Source: an uncultured Clostridia bacterium (lineage in GTDB: Bacteria > Bacillota > Clostridia > UMGS1810). From it: a stretch of DNA of 64,000 bases. The notes beneath the pieces were generated by a model. It made no database searches and had not been told where the DNA came from. It saw nothing but the letters and a program-made list of their open reading frames with translations. The position numbers and the translations under genes are program-made. The stretch lies in assembly GCA_934500705.1 (NCBI GenBank), contig CAKSTI010000008.1, forward strand, positions 62,001 to 126,000, given 5' to 3'. Shown piece after piece: positions 51,001-59,074 of the stretch (positions are counted from its first letter, which is position 1; every line of letters begins with the position of its first letter).

Positions 51001-51828
51001 TTACATCACAAGCGTTTTCACAGTTATATTAACTGCATCAGTATATATGGCGGCATATCGTTCGAGGGCGGTCTTTACCGCATTTGCGGCGGAATTTACG
51101 CACCGTGGAATTAAAACGCCGTAGTACACGGCAACTTCGGCAAAAATGACCGCACCGCCATCGGTTTTTTCAACAGAGGTTTTGAGCACCTTTGCTATAC
51201 CATCCGTTTTTTCCATTTCAATCTGCGCTATGCGTGCAAGAACGGTATCGTTAATTTCAAAATCACCCATATAACTGTATGACGGACGCACTATTGACTG
51301 AGCGGACTCCGGCGAGCGGTTGGGACGGCGGAAAACGCTGAGGGGGTCTAAAAAATAACCCGAAAAGGTCTTTTTAATTTCCATAACCGGCACGGGTATT
51401 ACGTGCTTTCCCTGCCCCTCTCTCATAAGGCGGGCACGCTTTATCTCCTCGCTTGTTGCGATGTCCTCGATATGAACGATTTCGTCATACGGGGGAAGTT
51501 CAAGACGTGTGCGGATAAGTTCCGCCATTTTCTCGCTCGTAGCTATGACGAGTATGCCTTGGGGATTAGAGCGCTTTATTGCGGACGCCATTTTTCGGCG
51601 GAGGACTTCATCATCAAAAATGGCACGCTTGACTGCTCCGATTTTGGTTTTTGCTCTTTTGGCGGAAACGCCTTCGACAATTTTATTATGATATATGAGT
51701 ATGCCGTCGTCTATTATATATTCAAGATTTTTCTCCGCCGCAAGCCATATGGAACGATAGCTTTTGCCTGTACCGCTTTTGCCTGTTAATGCAACTGTTT
51801 TCACTGTAATCACGTCTTTTCTAAGCAT
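51001..51828 (-). CDS. P-loop ATPase domain fused to an Asp23/Gls24-like domain
   Basis: Protein of 275 residues without a signal peptide. Residues 10-25 form a Walker A loop (VALTGKSGTGKSYRS), followed by IIDDGILIYHNKIVEG and ILVIATSEKMAELI, so an ATPase core spans about 1-150. From about residue 190 to the end (DTVLARIAQIEMEKTDGIAKV, FAEVAVYYGVLIPRCVN, AAIYTDAVNITVKTLV) the pattern is that of the Asp23/DUF322 envelope-stress fold. The fusion suggests a nucleotide-controlled membrane-associated protein. The exact start is uncertain: a GTG at codon 6 is also possible. The gene stands alone between terminators. Confidence 0.75.
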   Translation of the reverse strand: MLRKDVITVKTVALTGKSGTGKSYRSIWLAAEKNLEYIIDDGILIYHNKIVEGVSAKRAKTKIGAVKRAIFDDEVLRRKMASAIKRSNPQGILVIATSEKMAELIRTRLELPPYDEIVHIEDIATSEEIKRARLMREGQGKHVIPVPVMEIKKTFSGYFLDPLSVFRRPNRSPESAQSIVRPSYSYMGDFEINDTVLARIAQIEMEKTDGIAKVLKTSVEKTDGGAVIFAEVAVYYGVLIPRCVNSAANAVKTALERYAAIYTDAVNITVKTLVM

Positions 51829-51994
51829 TTTTTAAAACCGTGGGTATTTGATTGCCGTTCAATACTATTTTCCTTGCGGCAACGCCGCAGGTGGTAACTT
51901 GTTTGCTGCCATTTTAATTGGAAATAGTATTACAACTGAACTCATTCTATCACATCACATTCGTAAAATCAATACTTTTGACATTTTTCCACAC
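51829..51994. other. Non-coding gap with a long imperfect palindrome
   Basis: AATACTATTTTCC and GGAAATAGTATT are complementary around GCGGCAACGCCGC, a hairpin spanning about 51869-51930, upstream of the ATPase-Asp23 gene. No gene was seen. Its role is unknown. Confidence 0.4.
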
Positions 51995-52025
51995 AAAAAA
52001 GGTGCCGCATATGCGACACCTTTTT
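51995..52025 (-). terminator. Terminator of the rplJ-rplL operon
   Basis: AAAAAGGTGTCGC / GCGGCACCTTTTTT (minus strand), a stem around ATAT followed by T, 16 bases after rplL. Confidence 0.88.
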
Positions 52026-52040
52026 AATGCAAAAATCAAA

Positions 52041-52412
52041 CTATTTAAGTTCAACAACTGCGCCTGCTTCTTCGAGAGCAGCTTTCATCTTTTCAGCCTC
52101 GTCCTTAGCAAGAGCCTCTTTGATTGTGCTGGGAGCACCGTCAACCAAGTCTTTTGCTTCTTTAAGACCAAGACCGGTAGCTTCTCTTACAGCCTTAACT
52201 ACTTTCAACTTAGCAGCGCCTGCTTCTTTGAGAATTACGTCGAACTCCGTCTTTTCCTCAGCAGCGCCACCGGCAGCAGCACCACCTGCCATAACTGCTA
52301 CGGGTGCAGCAGCACTTACACCGAACTCCTCTTCCATCTTTTTAACGAGTTCAGCAACTTCCAACAATTTCAATTCTTTAATGTCAGCAATAATCTGTTC
52401 AATGTTAGCCAT
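52041..52412 (-). CDS. rplL: Ribosomal protein L7/L12
   Basis: Stalk protein that recruits translation GTPases. The 123-residue acidic protein starts MANIEQIIADIKELKLLEVA (dimerisation domain), has the flexible Ala/Gly hinge (AAAPVAVMAGGAAAGG) and the C-terminal domain with KVVKAVREATGLGLKEAKDLV. Preceded by rplJ in the L10 operon; a strong ribosome site is present. Confidence 0.98.
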   Translation of the reverse strand: MANIEQIIADIKELKLLEVAELVKKMEEEFGVSAAAPVAVMAGGAAAGGAAEEKTEFDVILKEAGAAKLKVVKAVREATGLGLKEAKDLVDGAPSTIKEALAKDEAEKMKAALEEAGAVVELK

Positions 52413-52449
52413 TTTATTTTACCTCCTATTGTAAAATGATTTTTAAAAA

Positions 52450-53079
52450 TTATTCTGCGTCGGCGGGAGCATCTTCTGCTGCCGTCTCTGCCTCTGCTGC
52501 CGGAGCGGTTTCTTCCGCTGCGGGAGCCTCCTCTGCAACCGGAGCTTCTTCCGCTGCCGGAGCGTCTGTCTTAATCTCGGACGGTTCTACGCCGTTATCA
52601 ACCAACGCCTGCAAAGTTCTTACCAAATCGGACACCGGAGCGTTAAGACTTCCCATAATCTGAGCGATAAGAGTATCTCTCGAAGGAGTTTTAGCTAAGG
52701 TGTTGATTTCGTCCAAAGAAATAACGTTTCCGTCGAGAAATCCCGACTTGATTTTAAGGCACTCGTTTGACTTAGCAAAGTCAGCGATTACCTTTGCCGG
52801 AGCAACCGGGTCGTCTGCGCTTACTGCGAGCGAGGTGGGGCCGTTCAAAAATTCATCAAGACCGCTAAGACCTACCTCATTTGCCGCAAATCTTGTAAGT
52901 GTATTTTTAACAACCTTATATTCAACGCCGGCCTCTCTTAATTTCCTACGAAGGTCTGTGTCCTCTTCAACGGTAAGACCTCTGTAATCCACTATGACGC
53001 CTGCCTGTGCATTCTTTAATTTTTCAATCAAATCTGCAACAACCTGTTTTTTCTGTTCCAATACATTAGCACTTGGCAT
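52450..53079 (-). CDS. rplJ: Ribosomal protein L10 with a long acidic Ala/Glu tail
   Basis: Anchors L7/L12 dimers to 23S rRNA and represses its own operon. The 209-residue protein starts MPSANVLEQKKQVVADLIE, with conserved VDYRGLTVEEDTDLRRKLRE and NTLTRFAANEVGL, and an L7/L12-binding helix near residues 140-168. After about residue 170 comes an extra tail of some 35 residues made of A, E, P, T and D, which usual L10 proteins (165-175 residues) lack. The L10 leader and a terminator lie directly upstream. Confidence 0.95.
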   Translation of the reverse strand: MPSANVLEQKKQVVADLIEKLKNAQAGVIVDYRGLTVEEDTDLRRKLREAGVEYKVVKNTLTRFAANEVGLSGLDEFLNGPTSLAVSADDPVAPAKVIADFAKSNECLKIKSGFLDGNVISLDEINTLAKTPSRDTLIAQIMGSLNAPVSDLVRTLQALVDNGVEPSEIKTDAPAAEEAPVAEEAPAAEETAPAAEAETAAEDAPADAE

Positions 53080-53126
53080 AATTTCACCTCCTAAAAATGA
53101 TTACGCAAAATGCGATTATACAAAAA

Positions 53127-53153
53127 GGGTTTCCCGCACACAGCGAGAAACCC
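53127..53153 (-). terminator. Terminator/attenuator of the L10 leader
   Basis: Minus strand GGGTTTCTCGC / GCGGGAAACCC followed by TTTTTGT, between the L10 leader and rplJ. It fits an attenuator controlled by L10 binding to the leader. Confidence 0.8.
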
Positions 53154-53159
53154 AAATAA

Positions 53160-53230
53160 GCATAAGCTAATTTCCGGTAATTCCTCGGCAGGGTTTACGC
53201 ATATGCAACCTGCTGTCTGCGGACACTTAT
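53160..53230 (-). ncRNA. Ribosomal protein L10 leader
   Basis: Minus strand contains CGCAGACAGCAGGTTGC and ACCCTGCCGAGGAATTACC, which pair as GCAGG / CCTGC and match the 23S rRNA-like L10 binding site of the known leader family. It lies between its promoter and the terminator at 53127-53153. Recognised by motif; no model search was made. Confidence 0.88.
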
Positions 53231-53233
53231 ATT

Positions 53234-53262
53234 AATATATCACAACAATGCGAATTTGTCAA
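53234..53262 (-). promoter_or_regulatory. Promoter of the rplJ-rplL operon
   Basis: Minus strand TTGACA (53257-53262), 17-base spacer, TATATT (53234-53239), just before the L10 leader. Confidence 0.75.
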
Positions 53263-53272
53263 GCATTTTTTA

Positions 53273-53968
53273 TCAGTTGCCAAATTTAGCGGTATTCAGC
53301 TTAACTCCGGGACCCATAGTTGAAGTTACTGCAATGCTCTTTAAATACTGGCCCTTAGCGGCAGCCGGCTTTGCTTTAACTATTGCATTTACAAGGGTAT
53401 TGAAGTTTTCGGTGAGTTTTTCTACGCCGAAAGAGCTTTTACCGATGGGGCAATGGATAATGTTTGACTTATCGAGTCTATACTCAATTTTACCTGCTTT
53501 GATGTCGGCAACTGCCTTTGCAACATCGGGAGATACGGTGCCGGCTTTGGGGTTAGGCATAAGACCCTTAGGTCCCAAAACTCTACCTATTCTTCCGACT
53601 ACGCCCATCATATCGGGTGTAGCTACAACGGAGTCGAACTCAAACCAGTTTTCGTTCTGAATTTTTGCTACAAGCTCCTCGCCTCCTGCATAATCTGCAC
53701 CTGCGTCGAGAGCCTTCTGAACGTTATCGCCCTTAGCAAATACCAAAACTCTTATTTTCTTACCTGTTCCGTGAGGGAGAACAACTGCTCCTCTTACCTG
53801 CTGGTCGGCGTGTCTTGAATCAACGCCGAGTCTGAAATGAGCCTCAACGGTTTCGTCAAATTTTGCTTTTGAGGTTTTAACCACAAGGTCAAGCGCCTCG
53901 TTGACATCATAGAGCTTACTCTTTTCGATGAGCTTTACGCTGTCCAAATATTTTTTACCTTTACGCAT
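53273..53968 (-). CDS. rplA: Ribosomal protein L1
   Basis: Forms the mobile L1 stalk of the 50S subunit that helps E-site tRNA leave. The 231-residue protein starts MRKGKKYLDSVKLIEKSKLY, with conserved VVLPHGTGKKIRVLVFAKGD and LGPKGLMPNPKAGTVSPDV. Follows rplK by about 67 bases; strong ribosome site. Confidence 0.98.
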   Translation of the reverse strand: MRKGKKYLDSVKLIEKSKLYDVNEALDLVVKTSKAKFDETVEAHFRLGVDSRHADQQVRGAVVLPHGTGKKIRVLVFAKGDNVQKALDAGADYAGGEELVAKIQNENWFEFDSVVATPDMMGVVGRIGRVLGPKGLMPNPKAGTVSPDVAKAVADIKAGKIEYRLDKSNIIHCPIGKSSFGVEKLTENFNTLVNAIVKAKPAAAKGQYLKSIAVTSTMGPGVKLNTAKFGN

Positions 53969-54035
53969 TTTACTTTCCTCCTAACGTGGTATAAAGTCGA
54001 AACTACTTAAAGTTTCTCCCACAATTTCAAAACAA

Positions 54036-54461
54036 TCAGTCTTCTACTACGATACCCATACTTCTTGCAGTACCTGCTATCATACTCATAGCAGACTCAA
54101 TGCTTGCGGCATTTAAGTCGGGCATTTTCTGCTCGGCAATGCTTCTTACAGCATCTTTGGTTATTGTAGCAACCTTTGTTTTGTTCGGTACGCCGGAACC
54201 GCTTTCAATTTTGCAAGCCTTTTTAAGCAAAACTGCTGCCGGCGGAGTCTTTGTGATGAAAGAAAATGACCTATCCTGATATACCGTGATAACTACCGGA
54301 ATAACAAGACCTGCGTCCTTTGCCGTCTTTTCGTTAAACTCCTTGCAGAACTGCATAATGTTTACACCGTGCTGACCGAGTGCAGGACCTACCGGCGGTG
54401 CCGGGGTTGCCTTACCGGCCTCAATCTGCAACTTAATGAAACCTGTTACTTTCTGTGCCAT
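54036..54461 (-). CDS. rplK: Ribosomal protein L11
   Basis: Part of the GTPase-associated centre of the 50S subunit. The 141-residue protein starts MAQKVTGFIKLQIEAGKATP, with the proline-rich PPVGPALGQHGVNIMQFCKEF and the C-terminal RNA-binding IAGTARSMGIVV. Precedes rplA, as is usual. Confidence 0.98.
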   Translation of the reverse strand: MAQKVTGFIKLQIEAGKATPAPPVGPALGQHGVNIMQFCKEFNEKTAKDAGLVIPVVITVYQDRSFSFITKTPPAAVLLKKACKIESGSGVPNKTKVATITKDAVRSIAEQKMPDLNAASIESAMSMIAGTARSMGIVVED

Positions 54462-54591
54462 TTAAGAACACCTCCTTAAAAACATTGTGGTAAATCGGAA
54501 TTTTAAAATTCCTCCCACTTAAAACGGAGAAAACTCTCCACTGCACTGCCGAAAATGCAATGCGGTATAATAAACGGAAAAACCGTTATTA

Positions 54592-55125
54592 TCAAACTGA
54601 CTCAACGCAGCTCATATCCAGTTCAAGACTTGTCTTTCTGCCGAACATTACCACGCTGACATTAACCTTTTTGGCATTCTTGTCGATAGACTCAACTATG
54701 CCAATCTGGTTTACAAATGCTCCGGTTATTATCCTTACGTTATCGCCAACGCTGTACTCTGCGGTGACCTCTCTTACCTCAACGCCGAGGCTGTCTACCT
54801 CCTCGTCGGTGAGCGGAACGGGTTTTGACGCAGGCCCTACAAAGCCGGTAACGCCCGTGGTATTGCGAATGATATACCAGGTGTCATCTGTCATAACCAT
54901 CTTTATAAGTACATAACCGGGAAAGATTTTACGTGTGACAACCTTCTTTTCCTCACCCTTCATCTCTACGACTTCCTCGGTGGGAACACGAATATCAACG
55001 ATTAAATCCTCTAAATTTCTGTTTTCAACAGCCTGCTCAAGATTGGTCTTTACCTTGTTTTCATACCCGGAATAAGTATGAACAACATACCATTTGGCAT
55101 TTCTGCCTGATTTATTCAAGCCCAT
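54592..55125 (-). CDS. nusG: Transcription termination/antitermination protein NusG
   Basis: Elongation factor that binds RNA polymerase and links it to Rho or the ribosome. The 177-residue protein starts MGLNKSGRNAKWYVVHTYSGYENK, then the NGN domain (IFPGYVLIKMVMTDDTWYII) and the C-terminal KOW domain (YSVGDNVRIITGAFVNQIGIV). Located between secE and rplK in the conventional order. Confidence 0.97.
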   Translation of the reverse strand: MGLNKSGRNAKWYVVHTYSGYENKVKTNLEQAVENRNLEDLIVDIRVPTEEVVEMKGEEKKVVTRKIFPGYVLIKMVMTDDTWYIIRNTTGVTGFVGPASKPVPLTDEEVDSLGVEVREVTAEYSVGDNVRIITGAFVNQIGIVESIDKNAKKVNVSVVMFGRKTSLELDMSCVESV

Positions 55126-55209
55126 ATTCCGGCCTCCTTAATTTCAATAAGCACATCGGTATGCAAGACACGGGTGCCTTGCACACGCAACATACCCGCC
55201 GCAAATAAC

Positions 55210-55419
55210 CTATTTCTTAATAAATCTGAAAATTCCGTACTGGAAAATTGCGTCAAACGCCCAGATTACAATTCCGATGACAATTACGGAAGCTATAACT
55301 ATAAGAGTGTTATTTATAATCTGCTTTCTTGAAGGCCATACCACCTTTTTGAGTTCGGACTTAACCTCTCTGAAAAACTTAACAACTCTGTTCTGCTTCT
55401 TTGCGGTTGTTTCTGCCAC
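55210..55419 (-). CDS. secE: Preprotein translocase subunit SecE
   Basis: Clamps the SecY channel. The 69-residue protein has the conserved VKFFREVKSELKKVVWPSRK helix followed by one transmembrane segment (LIVIASVIVIGIVIWAFDAI), the Gram-positive single-helix form. Lies between rpmG and nusG. Confidence 0.96.
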   Translation of the reverse strand: MAETTAKKQNRVVKFFREVKSELKKVVWPSRKQIINNTLIVIASVIVIGIVIWAFDAIFQYGIFRFIKK

Positions 55420-55451
55420 AACGCTTCACCTCTTTCAAATAGAAATCAAAC

Positions 55452-55601
55452 CTATTTCGTTTCTTTGTGCAAAGTGTGTTCTCTGCAAAAACGGCAATAC
55501 TTCTTCATTTCAAGTCTGTCGGGGTCATTCTTTTTGTTCTTCATTGTGTTGTAATTTCTCTGTTTGCACTGGCTGCAAGCCAAAGTGATTTTTACTCTCA
55601 T
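55452..55601 (-). CDS. rpmG: Ribosomal protein L33
   Basis: A 49-residue protein, read directly from the minus strand: MRVKITLACSQCKQRNYNTM and, at the end, YCRFCREHTLHKETK. The CSQC and CRFC pairs form the zinc-binding version of L33. A strong AAGGAGG precedes the ATG at 55601. First gene of the secE-nusG transcript. Confidence 0.95.
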   Translation of the reverse strand: MRVKITLACSQCKQRNYNTMKNKKNDPDRLEMKKYCRFCREHTLHKETK

Positions 55602-55713
55602 TATGCGCACCTCCTTGGTAATATACAAAAGCTATACCGGATAATTAAATTATGTGAAAATTTGCTATGAAAATTTTGCACACAAAAAAAAGACCTTTTC
55701 ATCAGCATAAAAA

Positions 55714-55742
55714 ATGATAACACAACTAATAATAAATGTCAA
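55714..55742 (-). promoter_or_regulatory. Promoter of rpmG-secE-nusG
   Basis: Minus strand TTGACA (55737-55742), 17-base spacer, TATCAT (55714-55719), giving a leader of about 105 bases. Confidence 0.75.
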
Positions 55743-55779
55743 GAGAAAAAGTTAAATTTTATGTAAAAAGGAGCGAAAT

Positions 55780-55989
55780 ATGATGAATTATTTGAATTCT
55801 GACCGAATACATTACAGAATTAAGTCAAAAAACACGCCGGACGAGGCGGACGGTATGTGTCCCGTGCCGTACATTGCAACTGCGCTTTGCGCATCGGCGG
55901 TCACTGCCGGAGTGATTGCGATGTTTGCACTGTGTATGGAAAAGAAAGAAAAGAGCTGTGCGGGAAAGATACTGAAAATGCTGAGGTAA
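55780..55989 (+). CDS. Small single-span membrane protein of unknown function
   Basis: A 69-residue protein starting MMNYLNSDRIHYRIKSKNTP, with one hydrophobic segment (YIATALCASAVTAGVIAMFAL, about 31-51) and a basic C-terminus KKEKSCAGKILKMLR. The start follows AAAAGGAGCG, a good ribosome site, divergent from rpmG. No family was recognised; the predicted orientation has the basic end in the cytoplasm. Confidence 0.6.
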   Translation: MMNYLNSDRIHYRIKSKNTPDEADGMCPVPYIATALCASAVTAGVIAMFALCMEKKEKSCAGKILKMLR

Positions 55990-56015
55990 GTCGGCCGGGG
56001 GTCACGCCCCGGTTA

Positions 56016-56289
56016 GGCAGGAGGGAGCTGAACTTACATTGGTTTCACATAGCAATGTTCCCCGTAACGGCAGTAAATTGCTTGAAAATACAACAGTATT
56101 CCCTGCGTAATTTACTTTGTTACAGGAAAAATTGCTTATGTGAAACTGCGAGCACCTGTTCGGCTGAATTTTTGCAAAGAATTTCGGTGCGTAAGGGTGC
56201 AGGCGGGCTGACGCCCGTCAAGACCAACAAGGCGGAAGGCTTTGTGAAAATTCAGTCGACAGGCAATGCAAGTTCAACTCTCTCCTGAC
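56016..56289. mobile_element. Family A inverted-repeat element, full-length copy 3
   Basis: A 274-bp element, same length as copy 1, with a nearly identical core and ends GGCAGGAGGGAG...CATTG and CAATG...CTCTCTCCTGAC. The ends match copy 2 better than copy 1. TA flanks both sides. Its last base is the third base (G on the minus strand) of the TAG stop of the gene at 56289-57419. No reading frame of note. Confidence 0.8.
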
Positions 56290-57419
56290 TACCTCAGCCA
56301 GGCAGAATTTGTGTCGGTGAGCAGGCTGTCGATGCCGTACATATAGAGAATTTCCCCTATGTTATTCTCAGCGACGAAGTCCGAAACCGACTTGCGGTAA
56401 TAGCGCAAATCAATCATATAGACCTCTTTGAAGTTGTGCGAAAGAAACGGTGCAAAGCACTGGGCAAAGGAGTCTTTAATTATCAAGATTGAATTTTCGG
56501 GTGCGGACGGGTTTTCGATTTTTACAAGGGCGTGATTGCCGTCCAGAAACACGGGGTATTTATCTTTATCCTTTAAATGCTGTGTAAAAAACAGGCTGTC
56601 CGATTTTTTGACTTTTCCGCCGTCGTCCACGGTCACGCTCACGTTATCGCCTATGCTCCAAAGCTCCACGTCGTCATCGGGAGTGAGCCAATATCCGCTT
56701 GACGATTTGGTTGTTCCGCAAAAGCCGCCGTAAGTTTTAACCGAATAGCTTTCGGCAGGGGGACAGGTGAGACCGCTGACACCGCAAAAAAGGCTGTAAA
56801 GTGCGTAACTACCGCAGCTTGTGAGGTGGTGGTCGGTGCGGTAATACATCTGTCTGCCGTTTGCCGTGCCCTCAAAGAGTGTATTTCTCGCATCGGCAAA
56901 AGCGATTGACGGAGTGAGCTCACTTGCAAGTGAAAACAGCTCGGCATCACGGTACGGTGCGTGAAATTCGGGGAGTTTGCTTTCCATTATATACCCTGCC
57001 GTGGGAACGAGCATAAGCATTGACGGAACGCCTGTGTTTTCGGTGAATTTTTCAAAACGGGTGAGGTTTTTCTCAAATATCTGCGTGTCCGTTTCCTTGG
57101 GTGCGTTTATGAGGTAGCCGTCCCTGCATTTATATATATCCGAGGCGGCATTGCGCCCCATTGCAAGCGAAAAATAGGCGTTTAAGCCGACAAAGAAGTC
57201 TCTGCCGACGATATGGTCGCAAAGATAATTTTCGAATCCGTCCTGAAATTCGCCGTCCGAAACGCTGTGCGCACTGAACTTGGGAAACTCGGCAAGATAG
57301 CGTTTTTCGTTGACGCTGTAATCTCTTTTTGGCAAAAAGACGGTTGCGGCGCTGATTAAAAACAGCAGACCGAAAAAGACGGTGGGAAGTATATATTTTC
57401 TTAGATTTGTTTTGTTCAT
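56289..57419 (-). CDS. DHHW-family protein (SGNH-like, AlgX/AlgJ-related), polysaccharide acetylation partner
   Basis: Extracytoplasmic protein of 376 residues with an N-terminal anchor helix (YILPTVFFGLLFLISAATVF). The mature part contains YRTDHHLTSCGSYALYSLF, the family DHH motif, and later ILIIKDSFAQCFAPFLSHNF, a serine-containing segment as in AlgX/AlgJ acetyltransferase partners. It follows the MBOAT gene, separated by the element at 57432-57687. Likely transfers or handles acetyl groups on a wall polysaccharide. Its TAG stop includes the first base of the element at 56016. Confidence 0.83.
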   Translation of the reverse strand: MNKTNLRKYILPTVFFGLLFLISAATVFLPKRDYSVNEKRYLAEFPKFSAHSVSDGEFQDGFENYLCDHIVGRDFFVGLNAYFSLAMGRNAASDIYKCRDGYLINAPKETDTQIFEKNLTRFEKFTENTGVPSMLMLVPTAGYIMESKLPEFHAPYRDAELFSLASELTPSIAFADARNTLFEGTANGRQMYYRTDHHLTSCGSYALYSLFCGVSGLTCPPAESYSVKTYGGFCGTTKSSSGYWLTPDDDVELWSIGDNVSVTVDDGGKVKKSDSLFFTQHLKDKDKYPVFLDGNHALVKIENPSAPENSILIIKDSFAQCFAPFLSHNFKEVYMIDLRYYRKSVSDFVAENNIGEILYMYGIDSLLTDTNSAWLR

Positions 57420-57431
57420 TTTGTTCTCCTA

Positions 57432-57687
57432 AGCAGATGCGCCGGTATCCGAGCACGTTTTTGCCGAATTTTTACGCCGCTGCTGTGTTAAAATACTCGT
57501 AAGTGCGTCAAAGCATTAACTCCGTTTTGGCTTACGTTGTTCTAAAATTTTTGACCCCAAACGGATAAAAAATCTTGATTTTTCGAGGCGGAAGGTCGCA
57601 GGAATACTGCCGTATTTCAAGACCGACAACGACGAAAAAGCTGGTTTTTTTGCCATTTGGGCGTGCTCAGATGCCAGCGCATCTGCT
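57432..57687. mobile_element. Family B inverted-repeat element, full-length
   Basis: A 256-bp element with ends AGCAGATGCGC...GAGCACG and CGTGCTC...GCGCATCTGCT, complementary over about 26 bases with few mismatches, and TA on both sides. The sequence at 57597-57621, read in reverse, is almost the same as a core segment of family A (CTTGAAATACGGCAGTATTC), so the families are related. Its last base forms the third base of the TAA stop of the MBOAT gene. It splits the acetylation operon but disrupts no gene. No transposase inside. Confidence 0.72.
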
Positions 57688-59066
57688 TAAAAACGAAAAT
57701 ACAAAAACGGGTTGTAGCTGTCCGTTACAAGGCTTGCTATGCAAAGCAAGAGAGATGCCGCACACAGCGCTGTTTCCGCAGCGGTAAGACGCCTTTTGCT
57801 CTTTGCGGCGTTCCACAGTCTGCACGCAAGCGGAGTGGACGCAACCGCTCCGACCGCAAGTGTAAAGGCACGGCCTATGAGCGGACGGGCGTTGCCCAAA
57901 GTCGGAACGAACATCACTTTAAGATATTCAAATGCCGCAGTAAAGCTCTCCGACGCAAAGAAAATCCAGCCGACTATGACTATCAAAAGCGTATATATAT
58001 GTCCGACAAAGGCGGGGGATTTGGCAAGTTTTTCGCCGTAGAGCAATTTTTCAGCAAGCAGAATAATGCCGTAATACAGACCCCAGGCGATAAAATTCCA
58101 GCCGGCTCCGTGCCACAGACCCGTAAGCCCCCAAACGATGAGAATATTAAAACACATTCTGCCCTTGCCGAGCCTGTTGCCGCCGAGGGGAATATACAGA
58201 TAATCCCGAAACCAGGTGCTGAGCGATATATGCCAGCGCCGCCAAAATTCGGTTACGCTCTTTGAAATATACGGATAATTAAAGTTTATGCAAAAGTCAA
58301 AGCCGAGCATTTTTCCAAGGCCACGTGCCATATCGGAATATCCGGCAAAGTCAAAGTAGATGTGCATTGCATACGCAACCGCCCCTGCCCAGGCGCCGAG
58401 TGTGCCAAAGGCCGAAACGTTTGCCGAAACGCTGTCCCACACTATACCGAACTGATTGGCGAGCAAGACCTTTTTTGCAAGGCCTATTGAAAAAAGGCGT
58501 ATTCCCGTGCCGAGCATCTCCACGCTCGTGCGGCGTTCACAAAGCTGTCTGTCAACATCGCAGTAACGGACAATCGGCCCGGCAATAAGCTGTGGAAACA
58601 GCGATATGTACGCCGCAAAATCCACAAAGCTGCGTGCACTGCGGCACTCGCCGGTGTAAACGTCTATGCAGTATGACATTGCCTGAAATGTGTAAAAGGA
58701 TATTCCTATGGGCAGTCTTACCGAAAACTTCGGCAGTGCCGAAAATGCCGGTATAAGGCGCAGGCTATCTGCAAAAAACGAGGTGTATTTAAAAAAGGCA
58801 AGGGCACCGAGATTTAAAACTACGCACAAAATCAGAATTGCCCTTCTCTTAGCCTCGGAAACCGTTTTTTCAATGCTCTTTGCCGCAAGGTAATTTACAA
58901 CCACGGAGGCAATCATAAGGAGCACGTACACGGGTTCGCCGTAGGCATAAAATATTAAATTTGCCAAAAGGAGAAAAATATTTTTGAAACGCATTGGCAA
59001 AAAGTAGTTGGCTATGAGCACAACAGTGAGAAAAACAAGCAAAAATACAAGACTTGAAAATACCAT
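57687..59066 (-). CDS. MBOAT O-acyltransferase (AlgI/DltB/PatA-like)
   Basis: Membrane enzyme passing acetyl groups across the membrane for polysaccharide O-acetylation. The 459-residue protein has about eleven hydrophobic segments, the family segment GISFYTFQAMSYCIDVYTGE, RRWHISLSTWFRDYLYIPLG, and GLWHGAGWNFIAWGLYYG with the likely catalytic histidine. The setting, next to an SGNH-type partner and an SLH-fused esterase, points to acetylation of the wall polysaccharide rather than D-alanylation (no dlt genes). Its TAA stop is completed by the element at 57432. Confidence 0.9.
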   Translation of the reverse strand: MVFSSLVFLLVFLTVVLIANYFLPMRFKNIFLLLANLIFYAYGEPVYVLLMIASVVVNYLAAKSIEKTVSEAKRRAILILCVVLNLGALAFFKYTSFFADSLRLIPAFSALPKFSVRLPIGISFYTFQAMSYCIDVYTGECRSARSFVDFAAYISLFPQLIAGPIVRYCDVDRQLCERRTSVEMLGTGIRLFSIGLAKKVLLANQFGIVWDSVSANVSAFGTLGAWAGAVAYAMHIYFDFAGYSDMARGLGKMLGFDFCINFNYPYISKSVTEFWRRWHISLSTWFRDYLYIPLGGNRLGKGRMCFNILIVWGLTGLWHGAGWNFIAWGLYYGIILLAEKLLYGEKLAKSPAFVGHIYTLLIVIVGWIFFASESFTAAFEYLKVMFVPTLGNARPLIGRAFTLAVGAVASTPLACRLWNAAKSKRRLTAAETALCAASLLLCIASLVTDSYNPFLYFRF

Positions 59067-59074
59067 TTTATCTC

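Noticed and set aside
57687..59066. DltB for D-alanylation of teichoic acids
   Set aside because: MBOAT family is shared, but no dltA, dltC or dltD is present; the DHHW and SLH-SGNH neighbours favour O-acetylation.
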